Below are positions 13,528 through 24,817 of a stretch of DNA of 64,000 nucleotides, piece by piece. The translations under genes were made by a program, and so were the position numbers. Under the pieces are notes generated by a model. That model made no database searches and had not been told where the DNA came from. It worked only from the letters and a program-made list of their open reading frames with translations. The stretch is from contig NC_079875.1 of NCBI RefSeq assembly GCF_029227915.1, forward strand, positions 32,119,501-32,183,500, given 5' to 3'. Source of the DNA: Hydractinia symbiolongicarpus. Its lineage: Eukaryota; Cnidaria; Hydrozoa; Anthoathecata; Hydractiniidae. The stretch's first letter is position 1, and the number at the start of each line of letters is the position of its first letter.

Positions 13528-13723
13528 ATACGGGAAAACGTAATTTGGTATTATTATAAGAATACGGGTGAATAACAAAAATATACGGAATATTTGCTAT
13601 ACGGAAAATGTATTACACAGGATACGTGTATATTTCCGTATTCGCCAGAATTAAAATTGTTCAGTGAAATACGGAAGCCGTATTGTACTGAATCCGTATG
13701 TGGTACAGCGTATCGTTCCGTAT
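13528..13723. promoter_or_regulatory. Cluster of nine ATACGG/CCGTAT motifs
   Basis: ATACGG occurs at 13528, 13562, 13583, 13599 and 13669, and its reverse complement CCGTAT at 13636, 13678, 13694 and 13718. That is nine copies of one hexamer within 196 bp, with near matches (GATACGTG, GCGTATCG) between them. The spacing is irregular, so this is not a simple tandem repeat. It lies about 270 bp beyond the stop codon of the minus-strand kinase gene, just inside the spacer between the repeat arms. A bound protein is a guess; a degenerate minisatellite is the alternative. Confidence 0.45.
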
Positions 13724-13985
13724 GCACGAGATTGTGGACTGAAATTTCGGGCGCTGGGTATTGTGGAAGTACACCCCAATTTTATTTTAAAAGCGGGCGC
13801 GGGGCTTACATTTTTGCTCTGTAAAAATTAAAAACTACTGTGAATGTTTTTTTATTGAAACAAAGTAAAATCTTCAATTAAATTTCAAAATTACATATAC
13901 ATAAATATGTTACAAATCGAACTTAAATTCCGCCGTAGCAGACATCACCCGCGCCAGCAATGAAGCCGAATGTTGAAAATAGGCC

Positions 13986-15414
13986 TTAACAAGGTTGCTG
14001 AAACGTGATCATGTTCCGTGCTAAGCTCACTAACGTGTGCTCGCAGCTTGTCTGATGGCTCCATCCACTACACGCGTCAAGCCAAACAGTGCACTTCCCA
14101 TGAAAAACAAAAAGCATTGCTTTGAAATTAGGTTTTGGAGCAAGAATTCGCATGTTTATTGTCATTATAAATACAGGACTAAAAATAATTTTTCTAAGAT
14201 GATTCACAACTGATGGTAAAAGTGGCCTAGCTTTTGGTCTTTTTTTCATTAGATGCAATGCAATAAATGACAATTTTTCAAATTTCATTCGAACTGACAG
14301 TCTGTCCATTAGGTACCCAAGAGAATAAATATCTGTTGCTTCAGAATTGTAAGAACCTGGCACATTTCTTAGTTCATAAGCAAGATGACAAGGAATTCTG
14401 TTTTATGTTTTTTGTTTTTTAGACCCAGGTTTGACAACGTACACTACAGGGACATGAATGAGCGTAGCTTTACCAAAATCTATTACTTTAACATATGATC
14501 CATCACGAAGTAAAACATTCTTACTATGTAGATCATTGTGTACAATGCCACGGTTGTGCATTTCTTGAACTGCTTTACATAGTACGATTAGAATTGAAAT
14601 CCATTGATTGTGCGATAATGAATTAGCTGACATTACATCATAAAAAGTCGGTGATCTACTGCCATCAGCATTCACAATCAGTTCTATGACAATTCTACAA
14701 TTTCCAACAATACAAAAAATAAAAGGGAAATTTGGATGACCTGCCATTACCAACATCAGCTTGGCTTCTGCTAAAATATCAGCATTTGATGAGTGTTCAT
14801 TAAACTTTTTCACAGCAACTTTTTGTTTAATGCTTTTTATAATGCCACCTCTTACAGTCCCAAAAACACCAGACGCAAGGACATAATGACATTTTAAGTC
14901 GTCTTCTTCAAATTCTATCACTTTATAGTTAATTGCACGATTAATGTTAAAACTTTTATTCTGATGTAGTCTCTGTAAAGATTTACACAAACTTTGTTCG
15001 TGCAGCCTATTATTTATTTTATGCTGCATGTTTGGATTTTTACAGTTCCGTACTGCTCTCATAATGGTTGCATTTTCCCTCTCAAGTTTCATAATTCTGA
15101 CTTCTTGCTTTTGCTCTAATTCCACCTGAGATTTCTTTACTGTTTTCTTCTTTTCCCTTTGCCTGATTTTCTTAGCCTTGTTACGGATGGTTTTACTTTT
15201 TGCGGATCGTTTATGTTTGTATCTAAACAAAAAAAAAGAATTATAGTTGATATTGTTGAATATGAAAATCATTTAGTAATGATGAGATGAGCAGTTGATA
15301 AATTATACAACAATTTATTATAAAATTGTGGATTATAAAATAGAGAATAGATTACCTATTATTTGAAAAATCCTTTGTTGCTTTTTTTTCTTTTTCACAT
15401 TGTTTATTTTCCAT
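13986..15414 (-). pseudogene. Divergent protein kinase with an in-frame stop
   Basis: Exon 1 (15414-15356) starts MENKQCEKEKK and joins in phase to exon 2, which begins at 15222 after a TTTTGTTTAG acceptor. After a basic, coiled N-terminus the kinase fold is clear: a glycine-loop relative (ASGVFGTVRGG), the ATP-binding lysine (VAVKKF), catalytic loop HNDLHSKNVLL with aspartate kept but HRD changed to HND, and DFG (VIDFGKAT). An in-frame TAA at 14405-14403 cuts the activation segment. The same frame continues at once into CHLAYELRNVPGS and ATDIYSLGYLMDRL, the usual C-lobe, and ends at 13986. A single base change (TAA from a tyrosine codon) would explain this. It is a recent pseudogene, an allele, or a sequencing error. 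The substrate is unknown. Confidence 0.75.
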
Positions 15415-16054
15415 TGCTGTTTTTGTTTATCTAATAATACTCAAGAATATATAATTACTCATTTTGAGAAAAATAATTGGTAGTAACGCCCATCAACAAA
15501 CATATTTTTAGGTTTGCTTAGTCGTTAATAAAATTTAGTCTGTAAAAAATATCAGTCACTTATTTTTTATGAACATCATATTTTAAAAACACAAGTTTCG
15601 TAGAATAAGCATCATATTTCTACACTTTTTACAAAATAAACTAAATTGAAACTTTTATAAGACAAACTATTATTGGGATAAGATTATTAAATTAAAAAAT
15701 TAACAAGGATCTTTATATGGTTGTAAATTAGACTATATACGTTTTTTAAAATAAATCAGAAACCTTAGGCTCAGAAATGTCAAATCTTAAGAAACTTTGG
15801 CAAATATATCAAAACCAAGTCCAAGTATAAAATATAAAAATAAGAAATATTATTAGGTTCAAATTATAAAAATGTTAAAGTTAAAAAAACATCCAGGCAT
15901 AAACACATGAAGTTTCTAATTAAAAAAGTCGGTGTGTCAAAAAAATACACAATTTCCAGAAGAACAATAATTCCAAAGTACATAACATATTTTAGGTTTT
16001 AGTCAAGTAATGATTTTGATGGCAAGGAAATGATTACGTTAACAGTATCAGAAC
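15415..16054. other. AT-rich spacer, no gene seen
   Basis: Both strands have frequent stops, and I see no repeat or RNA signature. It separates the kinase gene from the CACTA remnant. Confidence 0.5.
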
Positions 16055-17290
16055 ATTACCTTGCTCCTAAACTTTGTAACATAATTTCTTCTTTACAACA
16101 TATACATGATCGAAGGAAAAACTTGAGGGGATTGAAACTTGTGTGTGAATAATCTTCATACTTAGTGGACCAAATCTTTGTTGGGCAGTTAATGCCAAGG
16201 AAATCTTTGTTTTGATGTTTTTTAAACCACGAACAATGTATAAAAAAATGGTTAACGGTAATCTCTGTGTCATCCGACTCTTTTATACTTTTATTTCGTA
16301 CAATCCATTAATAGCTGCTGGTCTCTCTTCCCAAACACCGGATTCGTCATTTCGATAGCGGAAAACACAGACACCGTATGCAGACATTCCGCCACGATAA
16401 CTTTGAGTTGCAATAACAACATTGGAAATACCAACACGAGTGAATTTTTTCACGAACGGTGAAATACGAATGCTTATTTCAGGATACAACCTTTTTAAAC
16501 TTTCGTTGATGTTTTCCATATCAGATGGGGGCAAAGTGATTCGATGTGCTATTGACAATAACTTGAATTGTTATAGAGATATTGTTTACATGAAAATTTC
16601 TTATTATGCCATTAAACCGTTCAAACGAAAAGCACCAAAATCCATACACAGATCCATATTCCTTGATACATTGTTTCAGGTGCAACATTAGATGCATATT
16701 TGTCACACATTTGTCACGACCATAACGATTGATGTGCCTGTTCTACCTCCTGAAAAGTTATAGACCGTTTACACAATAAAAAAGAAGCATTGACAAAAAG
16801 AGACCAAATACTAAAGTCCTTTTTGTTGCTTATTCCCTGCAAACAGTACATGGAGTATATCAAAGTCCAGTGCTTCCACTCGTCACCTTTCATGGATTTG
16901 TAGGCAACAGATATACACCTTGCGATCCTTCCAATGTCAGAAGGCCCCTTCACTTTTTTCATTTTCAAATCAATTTGAGTAACTGGGCATCAGAGATGTA
17001 ACCATGTTCCACCCAAATCACGAATGTATGCTTAGCAACCCCTAACATCAAATTATGCATAGCATCAATCATGTGCATTACAATGAGATCAAAATATGGC
17101 AGTTTTAACAATTCAGTATATCTGGCGCCATTAATTTTTTAGTGTTCTCTTTGTTGGTCTTTAGTTTGGCACAAAAGCCAAGCCTCACAAATCTTCTTAT
17201 GATCCTCACTATTCCTTGGAAGTCAAAATGAAATGTCATTTGCCTGATTCACATCAGCGAACTTGTGTTAATGTTGGCAATTTATATATT
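16055..17290 (-). pseudogene. Decayed TNP2-family (CACTA / En-Spm-like) transposase
   Basis: Reading leftward, pieces of one protein appear in different frames, in the family's usual order: KKICEAWLL; GARYTELLKLPYFDLIVMH followed by MIDAMHNLMLGVAKHTF (the conserved D-x-MHN-x-x-LG motif) near 17130-17040; an IGRIA...WKHWTLIYS segment at 16968-16714; LKQCIKEYGSVYGFWCFSFE and RFNGIIRNFHVNN near 16680-16580; and NHFFIHCSWFKKH ... KIWSTKYEDYSHTSF near 16260-16120. Stops and at least four frame changes separate them. The zinc-finger exon upstream at 17879-17600 could be its 5' exon. I did not find terminal CACTA repeats. Confidence 0.75.
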
Positions 17291-17599
17291 TTTCTTGTCA
17301 TCACACTGACACCCATACACAAACAACAGTTAAATTAGAGCAAACTTTGTAAGTTCAACTTAAAGAAAGATCACATCATAAAAAATCTGCATATTTGAAA
17401 CCAAGAACCTTTGTTAAAACGGTATTTGCCTTGTCAATTGCAGTACGCTATAAGTCTAAAATTTTTCTGCAAAGAGGAGAAGGTTGTTAGGGTCTGACAT
17501 TTGCAGAAAAACTTTGCAATACTTGTCTAGCTAGCTGTGAATTATGTCACGGAAAGGTCAACCTTGCTGACAGTGAATTAACATATAACAAGTACTCAC

Positions 17600-17879
17600 C
17601 TCTCGAATGAGTGTTTTCCAAATCACTTTCGCCTTCTGACCTCTCACCAGTGCTACAGCTTGCATTAATTTCTTCATTATCCAAACTCACTTCCATCACG
17701 TCATGATGCTTTTCATGCAGTAAAACTTTGGTCTTCTTGAGACAATATCTTGGTTTTATTTTAGTTTTGATGCAATTTCCTGTCCTATGTTTTAAGTAAT
17801 AATTCGTTTTTGAAACGCTTTGACCACAAAAGATGCACAACTTTCTTGAAGCTCGTGCTTCCACAGCTTCCGCAGCCAT
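17600..17879 (-). CDS. First exon of a C2HC zinc-finger-like protein
   Basis: The frame starts MAAEAVEARASRKLCIFCGQ and contains CxxC followed by H and C (CIFCG ... LKHRTGNC), a compact zinc-binding pattern. A lysine-rich stretch and an acidic, serine-rich tail (GERSEGESDLENTHSRG) follow. The frame runs into a good donor, GTGAGTACT, at 17599. Similar fingers can open TNP2-type transposons, so this may belong to the CACTA remnant immediately downstream rather than to a host gene. The start ATG sits in CAGCCATGG (minus-strand sense CCATGGCTG), a good context. Divergent from the plus-strand exons at 18464. Confidence 0.5.
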
Positions 17880-18463
17880 GGTTTTCAGACAAAGAAGCTA
17901 TCGTCCCGCGAAAATTTTTTTTTTTTTTGAGGAATATTTTATATATTTTCAGGACTGGCAGTGTTAATAAAATGGAACATTAAATGCTTTTTAAGGGGGA
18001 TAGAAAAATTTCTATTATATCTTTAAACTTTACCAAACATGCAAGTCTTATTTAAGTAATTGATGAATAATTATATTAAGTGATCAAAACTCATTCCATC
18101 ATTGGGTCCTGTTTTTTGATAAATATAGCATAAGCAGACAATGGGATGGGGGTACTTAAATGTTATCCATTGCCTCCAATGTTAGAAAATTACAAATATT
18201 CGGAGATATAAAATATTTATTAATCAATTTGTCAAAATAAAATATATTCCGTGCGTTCATTACAAAATTTGAAAAATATAGATATTTTAAATGTTGTAAC
18301 CATTTCTCCCCCTGCAATATTTGTGGCGCCACACATTGTCCTTCTTGTTGATGTTTCTTCTCCATTCTCTTCTCCATCTGCAGCAAATATATTTTCTGGC
18401 AAACATTTTCTCATTAGCTACCTTATATCTCAAAAATAATATATAATATTCAAAAATCAAATA

Positions 18464-18745
18464 ATGGCATCAAGTGGAAGTTTTTTTAATAAAAAGTTTA
18501 CAACTCCTAAAGGTGTGAGGGTATTACTACCAAAATCAAGCTCCACGAGCAACAGAAATTTGTACAAGTGAGTTTGCTAATTTGTTATTCCTTAGATTAA
18601 CCCATATTTTTACATATTTTGCTCATCTTGCTGATGTAAATACTTTTAGATCTTCACCAACACAAGATCTTTCTGTTGATGAAACTGATTTCGAGTCATC
18701 AGTTTTGTCTACTCCTACGAGCAATAACAGCACAAACATGCTCAG
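18464..18745 (+). CDS. Two 5' exons of an unknown gene interrupted by the Tigger insertion
   Basis: Exon 1 (18464-18569, approximate 3' edge) reads MASSGSFFNKKFTTPKGVRV and ends just before GTGAGTTTG. Exon 2 (about 18650-18745) follows a TTTTAG acceptor and continues in frame (SSPTQDLSVDETDFESS, then TPTSNNSTNML) to a GTAACG donor. The protein start is basic and then Ser/Thr-rich, with no recognised domain. The pogo/Tigger element begins about 100 bp beyond the donor, and satellite DNA follows it, so any remaining exons are displaced or lost. It is head-to-head with the exon ending at 17879. Confidence 0.45.
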
Positions 18746-18939
18746 GTAACGTGATTTGGCAACTTTTCAAATAACTTTTTTATTTCTTTCGAGCTAAGAC
18801 GGCTTGCATGTGATTTTGCTTAAATTTGAAACTTTCTCATTGACATATAGCGTAATGCGGGGCAAGACGGGACATTTTTATATTTAATTCGCTTTTCTGT
18901 CGTTCGGCAATTTACAATGTGTTAAAATAAAGAGCTGCC

Positions 18940-20161
18940 GTGGAACACGTCATTCTATTTCAAGCACACCAAGTTTATAATTGTGATGAATCTGGCATAA
19001 CAGCAGTACACAAACCAATGAAGGTGATTGCCCCAAAGGGCAAACACTGTGTCTCCTCAGCTACCAGCGGCGAGAAGGGAGTCACAACAACAATTGTGTG
19101 TTGCACCAGTGCTACAGGAAATTATGTGCCACCTTTAATGATTTTTAAAAGGAAAAGAATGAAACCTGAACTCATTGATCATGCCCCACCTGGTACAATA
19201 GGAGGGTGCTCGGACAATGGCTGGATAACAACTGAACTTTTTCTCACATATATCAAACACTTCCGTGTACATGTACGTTGTTCAAAGGATCAGAAAGTCT
19301 TACTGATTCTTGATGGTCATGTTACACATACGAAAAACATAGAAACTATAGATTATTGCAGAGAGAATGGTATTGTTTTATTGTCCCTACCACCGCACAC
19401 CTCCCATAAGTTACAACCTCTAGATCGAAGTTTTTTTAAGCCACTGAAGACTGCTTATCACACAGAATGTAGTCGATGGATGAGGGAACACCCGGGACGT
19501 AGAATAACTGTTGACCAGATTGGTGCAATTTTTTCAACTGCATATTGTAAAGCAGCGACAACTCAAAATGCAGTTTCTGGTTTTAAAACAGCTGGAATTG
19601 TACCATTAAATCGTGATGTTATTCCTAATAGTGAATATGCTGATGATGCACGTTTATCAGTCGAGACCACTTTACCCAATGTTACCACTGCACCTCAATC
19701 GTCCACTGTTACCAACACACCTCAATCATCACCTGTTGTGCTCTCTTCAACACCTGTTGAAGAACCTTCATCTTCTGAAGCTGTTCAATTTTCCATTGAA
19801 ACAAGTTTTGAAAACATTGTTCCTGTACCAAATGTTAAAATGCCAGCAAAAAAGGGTGAGGAATCAATTATTTTAACAGCATCACCACATCGGAATATGT
19901 TGGAAAAAAATTTGCCGAAGAAAAACAAAATAAAGGAGAATTTGGATAAAAAATGCTTAAAACCGAAAAAGGATTGCGGGAAAGGGAAATCGAAAGCAAA
20001 AGTAAAGCTTGTTCTTGAAGACTGGGAGTGTTATTTGCAACGGACTGTGGAGCAATGCAAAGGAGGGTGAAAAGTGGGTCCAATGTGTACGTTGTGTGAC
20101 CTGGTGCCATGAAGTGTGCTGCACGTTTCCAGGTGGTGAAGCGCTATGTGACTTATGTTAA
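18940..20161 (+). pseudogene. pogo/Tigger transposase, N-terminally truncated and frameshifted
   Basis: The frame shows the DDE catalytic core: first aspartate in NCDESG (near residue 15), second in LILDGHVTH, third in LQPLDRSFFKPLK, with 36 residues between the last two. This family cuts and pastes DNA at TA. The usual N-terminal helix-turn-helix/CENPB DNA-binding half is absent, because only 90 bp separate the inverted repeat from the core. After a Ser/Thr-rich and Lys-rich tail, the frame stops at 20070. A shifted frame from about 20035 continues as VICNGLWSNAKEGEKWVQC and then CVTWCHEVCC...LCDLC to 20161, a PHD-like zinc-finger tail seen in some pogo-like proteins. It is therefore probably inactive. 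Confidence 0.85.
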
Positions 20162-20332
20162 TATATATAGCTACTTTTTTTACCTTTTCGATTGACCACT
20201 TATAATATAACTTTTTGTAACATGTTTTTTCTCTAACAATTTTTTGTGTGTTTACGGTAGGCATCCATGATATATTATAGTAACTTTTATTTTAAAATAA
20301 ACATGATCTGCTTAATTTAACTTTTTTTTTCA

Positions 20333-20370
20333 TGTCCCATCTTGCCCCGATTGCGGGGCAAGATGGGACA
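20333..20370. repeat. Back-to-back transposon ends forming a perfect 17-bp inverted repeat
   Basis: TGTCCCATCTTGCCCCG (20333-20349) and its exact complement (20354-20370) flank ATTG. Each half equals the outer terminal repeat, so a right end and a left end meet here. The 187 bp from here to 20557 would be a second, very short copy with its own two ends. Confidence 0.8.
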
Positions 20371-20559
20371 ACACCTCCCCATCACGTTTTAGTCATATTT
20401 CCCAAATTTGATGATAGTTTTTTGCTGATTATTTGGCTGCACATAAATTGTAATAGGTATAGGTTCATTTCAGGTGAAATTCTAAACTACCTCATTTTAA
20501 CAACAGGTGTTATTTAGGAAAATAACCTTAAGTGTCCTATCTTGCCCCGTATTACGCTA

Positions 20560-22141
20560 TGAATACGAAAAATCGCAAATATATGACACGCTCGTCTCTT
20601 TTAAATGCCTCGTTTATCAATTTTACGTCTAAAACATATAGAAACAGTGACGAGGTTGTCGACCCTAAATCAAAATTATCCTGTATCAATACCAAAAATC
20701 GCAAGTATATACCATTCATCAGTTTAAATTCCTCGTTTATTAATTTTACGGCTAACGTAAAGAGAACCTGAAACGAGGTTGTGGTCCCTAAATGACAATT
20801 ATCATGTATCAATACGAAAGATCGCAAGTATATGATACTGGTCACTTTGAAATACCTCCTTCATCAACACGAAAACTCGCAAATATATAACACTCGTCAC
20901 TTTGAAATGCCCCGTTTATCAATTTTACGACTAAAGTATGTAGAACCTAAGACAAGGTTGTCCACCCTAAATAACAATTATCCTGTATCAATTCGGAAAC
21001 TCGCAAATATATGATACTCGTCACTTGAAATGCCTCGTTTATCAATTTTACGACTAAAGTATATAGAACCTGAGACGAGGTTGCCGAACCTAAATGACAA
21101 TTATCCTGTATGAATACGAAAAATCGCAAATATATGACACACTCGTCTCTTTTAAATGCCTCGTTTATCAATTTTACGTCTAAAACATATAGAACCTGTG
21201 ACGAGGTTCTCGACCCTAAATGACAATTATATTGTATGAATATGAAAAATCGCAAATATATAACACTCGTCTCTTTTAAATTCCCCGTTTATCAATTTTA
21301 CGACTAAAATAAATAGAAACAGTGACGAGGTTGTCGACCCTAAATCAAAATTATCCTGTATGAATACCAAAAATCGCACGTATATACCATTCATCAGTTT
21401 AAATTCCTCGTTTATCAATTTTTCGGCTAAAATATAGAGAACCTGAAACGAGGTTGTGGTCCCTAAATGACAATTATCTTGTAACAATACGAAAAATCGC
21501 AAATATATGACACACTCGTCTCTTTTAAATGCCTCGTTTATCAATTTTACGGCTAAAATATAAAGAACCTGAAACGAGGTTGTCGTCCCTAAATAACAAT
21601 TATCTATTATCAACACGAAAACTTGCAAATATGTAACACTCCTCACTTTGAAATGCCTCGTTTATCAATTTTAGGACAAAAGTATATAGAACTGAGACGA
21701 GGTTGTTGACCGTAAATGACAATTATCTTGTATAAATACGAAAAATCGCAAATACATCATACTCGCCACAAGAAATGCCTCCTTTATCAATTTTACGACC
21801 AAAATATATAGAACCTGAGACAAGGTTATCGAACCTAAATGACAATTATCCTATATCAATACGAAAAATTGCAATTATATACCATTCCTCTCTTTGAAAT
21901 TCCTCGTTTATCAATTTTACGGCTAAAATATATAGAAAATGATACGAGGTTGTCGACCCTAAATGAAAATTATCCTGTGTCAATACGAAAAATTTCAAAT
22001 ATATAACACTCGTCTCTCTTAAATGCCCCATTTATCAATTTTACGAGTACAATATATAGAACCTGAGACGAGGTTGTCGACTTTAAATGACAATTATCTT
22101 GTATAAATACGAAAAATCGCAAATATGTAACACTCGTCACT
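20560..22141 (-). repeat. 124-bp satellite array, minus orientation, about 13 copies
   Basis: Monomers of 123-126 bp share the landmarks TCGTTTATCAATTTTACG, ATAGAACCTGAGACGAGG, TGACAATTATC and ACGAAAAATCGCAAATAT. They are the reverse complement of the array at 54430-64000. Copies are diverged. Long open frames in this region arise from monomers whose length is a multiple of three and are not genes. Confidence 0.93.
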
Positions 22142-23001
22142 ATTTTTTGGTTGCCATTGTTGTTGAGGTTGTTGTATTAGTTGATGTAGATGGTGTGTTT
22201 AGAGAAGGGTCTTTAGTACTTCATATCCATGTCCTCCAATTCGAAGTCCATTGTTGTATCGAGGGATTTTGGTCTGTGTCTTTTCTCTGTTGTTTTCTAC
22301 CACTGAAAAACAGTCTTTTTGTTTTCCTTACGATGCCTGGTGATTTGATGAGCCTTTTTTCTGAAACCATAAAGCAAAAATTTAAGTTAGTTAGCTTTAT
22401 TACAGTTCAGGTTATGCATTTGAGTATTTTTTATTTTTCAACGCAAATTTGTAAATAGCACTAGGCACGAAAGTGTCAATTAGCACATTTCTGCTAACAT
22501 GGTGTTTTATCGAGAGATTTTAAAAGTAGTACCAGTACTGTTGCTTAAAGAACTGTTGACGTTCTCTAAAAATCAGGTGGGGGCCATAATGCCCCCACGG
22601 CCTTTACCGACCCAAAAAATACCGGACTTAAAATGGTTAATTTAAAGCAAGTACATTGATCGATGTCCACAAAATATGTATTCATTTATTATTGCATGTT
22701 TTGTTGTCTCCTAATACATACTTTTAAGATTAACAAGATCAACAACCACAACAACACAGTGAAGGAAGGGGCAAAGATGCCTTGTGTGACACTTTTATTA
22801 ATTTAGAATCCGAAAAGAGCCGTCAAGAGAATGGCGTTATTATTATTTCTTGTTATATCTTTTTAATACATGCTTTATCTAATGTGCAACTTTCAAAATA
22901 GTTGCGTGCTGGTATTTGAAATAACTAGGCACATATAAAGATTGTACTTGAGAAAACAGTCGCTTATATTACATATTATATACATTACTTCTTCTTTGTA
23001 G
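22142..23001. other. Spacer with no supported gene; short GC hairpin
   Basis: A perfect 8-bp stem, GTGGGGGC/GCCCCCAC with loop CATAAT, lies at about 22577-22598. On the minus strand an exon-like piece follows TTTATGGTTTCAG at about 22362 (KRLIKSPGIVRKTKRLFFSG), but no partner exon was found. Otherwise AT-rich and unremarkable. Confidence 0.4.
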
Positions 23002-23347
23002 ACCAAACGATGGCCAGCCAAACGGAGGAGAACAACCAAATTCGTCACCACCACCACCGCAGCCACTAGCTGTACCAGCAGCAGCGCCACCACCACTACC
23101 ACACCCACCACCAGCTGCACTTGAGGCAGGAGCACCACAATCACCACCACGACTAGCAGCACTAGCAGCAGCACCACCACCAGTACCCAAACCACCAGCT
23201 GCACCGGAGCCACCAGCAGCACTACCACCACCTCTCTAGCTGCACCAACAGCTCCACTGGCAGCAGCACTAGCTACACCACTGCCCCGGCCACCAGCATC
23301 AGCTCCTAATGTGCCAGCAGCTAAGCTAAGAAGTTTCATGTTATTCC
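23002..23347 (+). pseudogene. Pro/Ala-rich exon-like low-complexity sequence
   Basis: After a CTTTGTAG acceptor the plus strand reads PNDGQPNGGEQPNSSPPPPQ and then long Pro/Ala runs to a stop near 23239. The other frame resumes the same kind of sequence (AAPTAPLAAALATPLPRPPA) through NVPAAKLRSFMLF to a GTATGT donor at 23348. The DNA is a compound of CAC/CAG/CCA triplets in an otherwise AT-rich region, so slippage could explain the frame break. It could be a linker exon or simply a microsatellite. No domain is recognisable. Confidence 0.35.
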
Positions 23348-23773
23348 GTATGTATAGTGTTTTTTCTGCAATTTACTTGAATTAATAATAACTTCTCGCG
23401 CGTTTACGTGATGCAATTTGGATAGCAGTTTTTAATCTATAATACAGTTCTATAATACAGTTCTGAAATTCTTCTACCTGAACGCACGGGAGGATGGGAT
23501 TTATACATTGGAGAACCGTGTTGTGGTATATTTAATTTTAACAACTATTTCAGAATAAAGGGATCTATGACTCATGGACTTTATGTCGGGAACAGAATGT
23601 AATAAACATTCTAGTGTGAGGATTAATACAAAAAATCGATTTCTTTGTTTATTTTTCAACTTAGATATAACTCGAATTATAGTTTATATTAGTCCTTAAT
23701 ATTGCACAATATTGAAGATTCCTTTTAGCTGAAGTTCATATTAGTCCATTTTCATTTCGAACTCTTTCCTAGC

Positions 23774-24062
23774 GTGGCGGTGATTCAACAGCGGGATCGA
23801 TATCGATGTGCCACCACCACTACAGCCACTAAGGCCACACCACCACCAATATCACCACCACCACACTACCAAGGCCACCACGACCAATACAAAGGCCACC
23901 ACTTTCGGAAGGATTTTCTTGCGCCGTATGGCGCAGCGCATAAAGAGGATTCATCTTCGGCGGCAGAATTTGCGCGCAAATTATGGTATTCTATTGCCGA
24001 CCAGATGTCGCTATGTCGGAAGGAATAAGCATAAAATAGGAAAAGAATGGTACCTGGTTTGA
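23774..24062 (+). other. CAC/CCA-rich open segment
   Basis: Two overlapping plus frames stay open here (one ends 24028, one ends 24062) because the first 130 bp are CCA/CAC/GCC triplets. The second half is unusually GC-rich (GCGCCGTATGGCGCAGCGC). It follows the Pro/Ala-rich block by 430 bp and may be part of the same degraded locus. I would not call a protein here. Confidence 0.3.
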
Positions 24063-24376
24063 TACCCCACCTCAATTTATCACAAAAAACTTTGCATACA
24101 ACAAGGTAAAACATAGGTAATTTGTACATATATCACACTAATCTTACAATTTAAATATGTATATATTCCCCATCCCTTTCAGTACAATCCAAAAACAAGA
24201 GTTTCTGCTACAAACATTGCTTCGAGACAGTCTCCCTGAATGTTGGAAAATGAGTCCTGGAATGACCACACACAAATTAATAAAAATGATTTTAATTATA
24301 AACATTAAATGAAAAATATAACATTACCAAACCTCATAAAAATATTTTTCCTGGGAATCATGGGGAGTCGTGATTT

Positions 24377-24817
24377 TTGAATAAGGGAGATGGTATCTGT
24401 CAATCGTGTTTAACACAACAAAAGGCACGAAAAGCACTAAACAGGCTGCAGTACACTTTAAACACTCCAGCAAGTCTATATGCACCAATTTCATCCACTT
24501 CACCTAAACGTGTTTTATTGGTTATGCAAGATATTCGTGGGGAAAATAAGGCATTGAATCCAGAAAACAAGGGTTTGAAGTAAGAAGTAACACAGTCACG
24601 AAACAAACTTGAGGCAGATTCGATTTGAGTAAATTCTGAACAAAATTCTGATTTAGTATCAATAATATGCAATGTTGACCAATGCAACTTATCGCCATTT
24701 ATGAAATTTTTCTGGGACGAACAACAAAAATACATAGCAGCTTCTAAAAATGGTGTTCGTTATCATCCAGTGATTATACGCTATTGCCTTTCATTAGCAT
24801 CGAAATCAAAACTGTGA
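24377..24817 (+). pseudogene. P-element-like (THAP9-type) transposase fragment
   Basis: One frame runs through the interval with in-frame stops at 24581-24583 and 24626-24628. The end is diagnostic: MKFFWDEQQKYIAASKNGVR followed by YHPVIIRYCLSLASKS, near 24700-24810. This is the conserved segment that precedes the catalytic region in P-element and THAP9-like transposases. The front part (CQSCLTQQKARKALNRLQ) fits the usual coiled-coil region. No THAP zinc finger, RNase H core or terminal repeats were found, so this is an internal relic. Confidence 0.6.

Larger units (their letters stand above)
18850..20557 (+). mobile_element. pogo/Tigger-type DNA transposon (Tc1-mariner superfamily)
   Basis: The ends are GCGTAATGCGGGGCAAGACG... 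at 18850 and the complement of GCGTAATACGGGGCAAGATA... at 20557, matching at 22 of 25 positions. Both are flanked by TA (18848-18849 and 20558-20559), the target duplication of this superfamily. Total length is 1708 bp. An extra pair of internal ends at 20333-20370 shows that it is compound. The right end abuts the 124-bp satellite directly. Confidence 0.9.

Noticed and set aside
13594-13824. 76-codon plus-strand frame over the ATACGG cluster
   Set aside because: No splice context or homology is visible, and the frame spans the hexamer cluster. Its openness is likely chance.
22893-23339. Val/Leu-rich and Gly/Ala-rich frames on the minus strand
   Set aside because: They are the complement of CAC/CAG triplet sequence. 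The composition is entirely explained by the low-complexity DNA.
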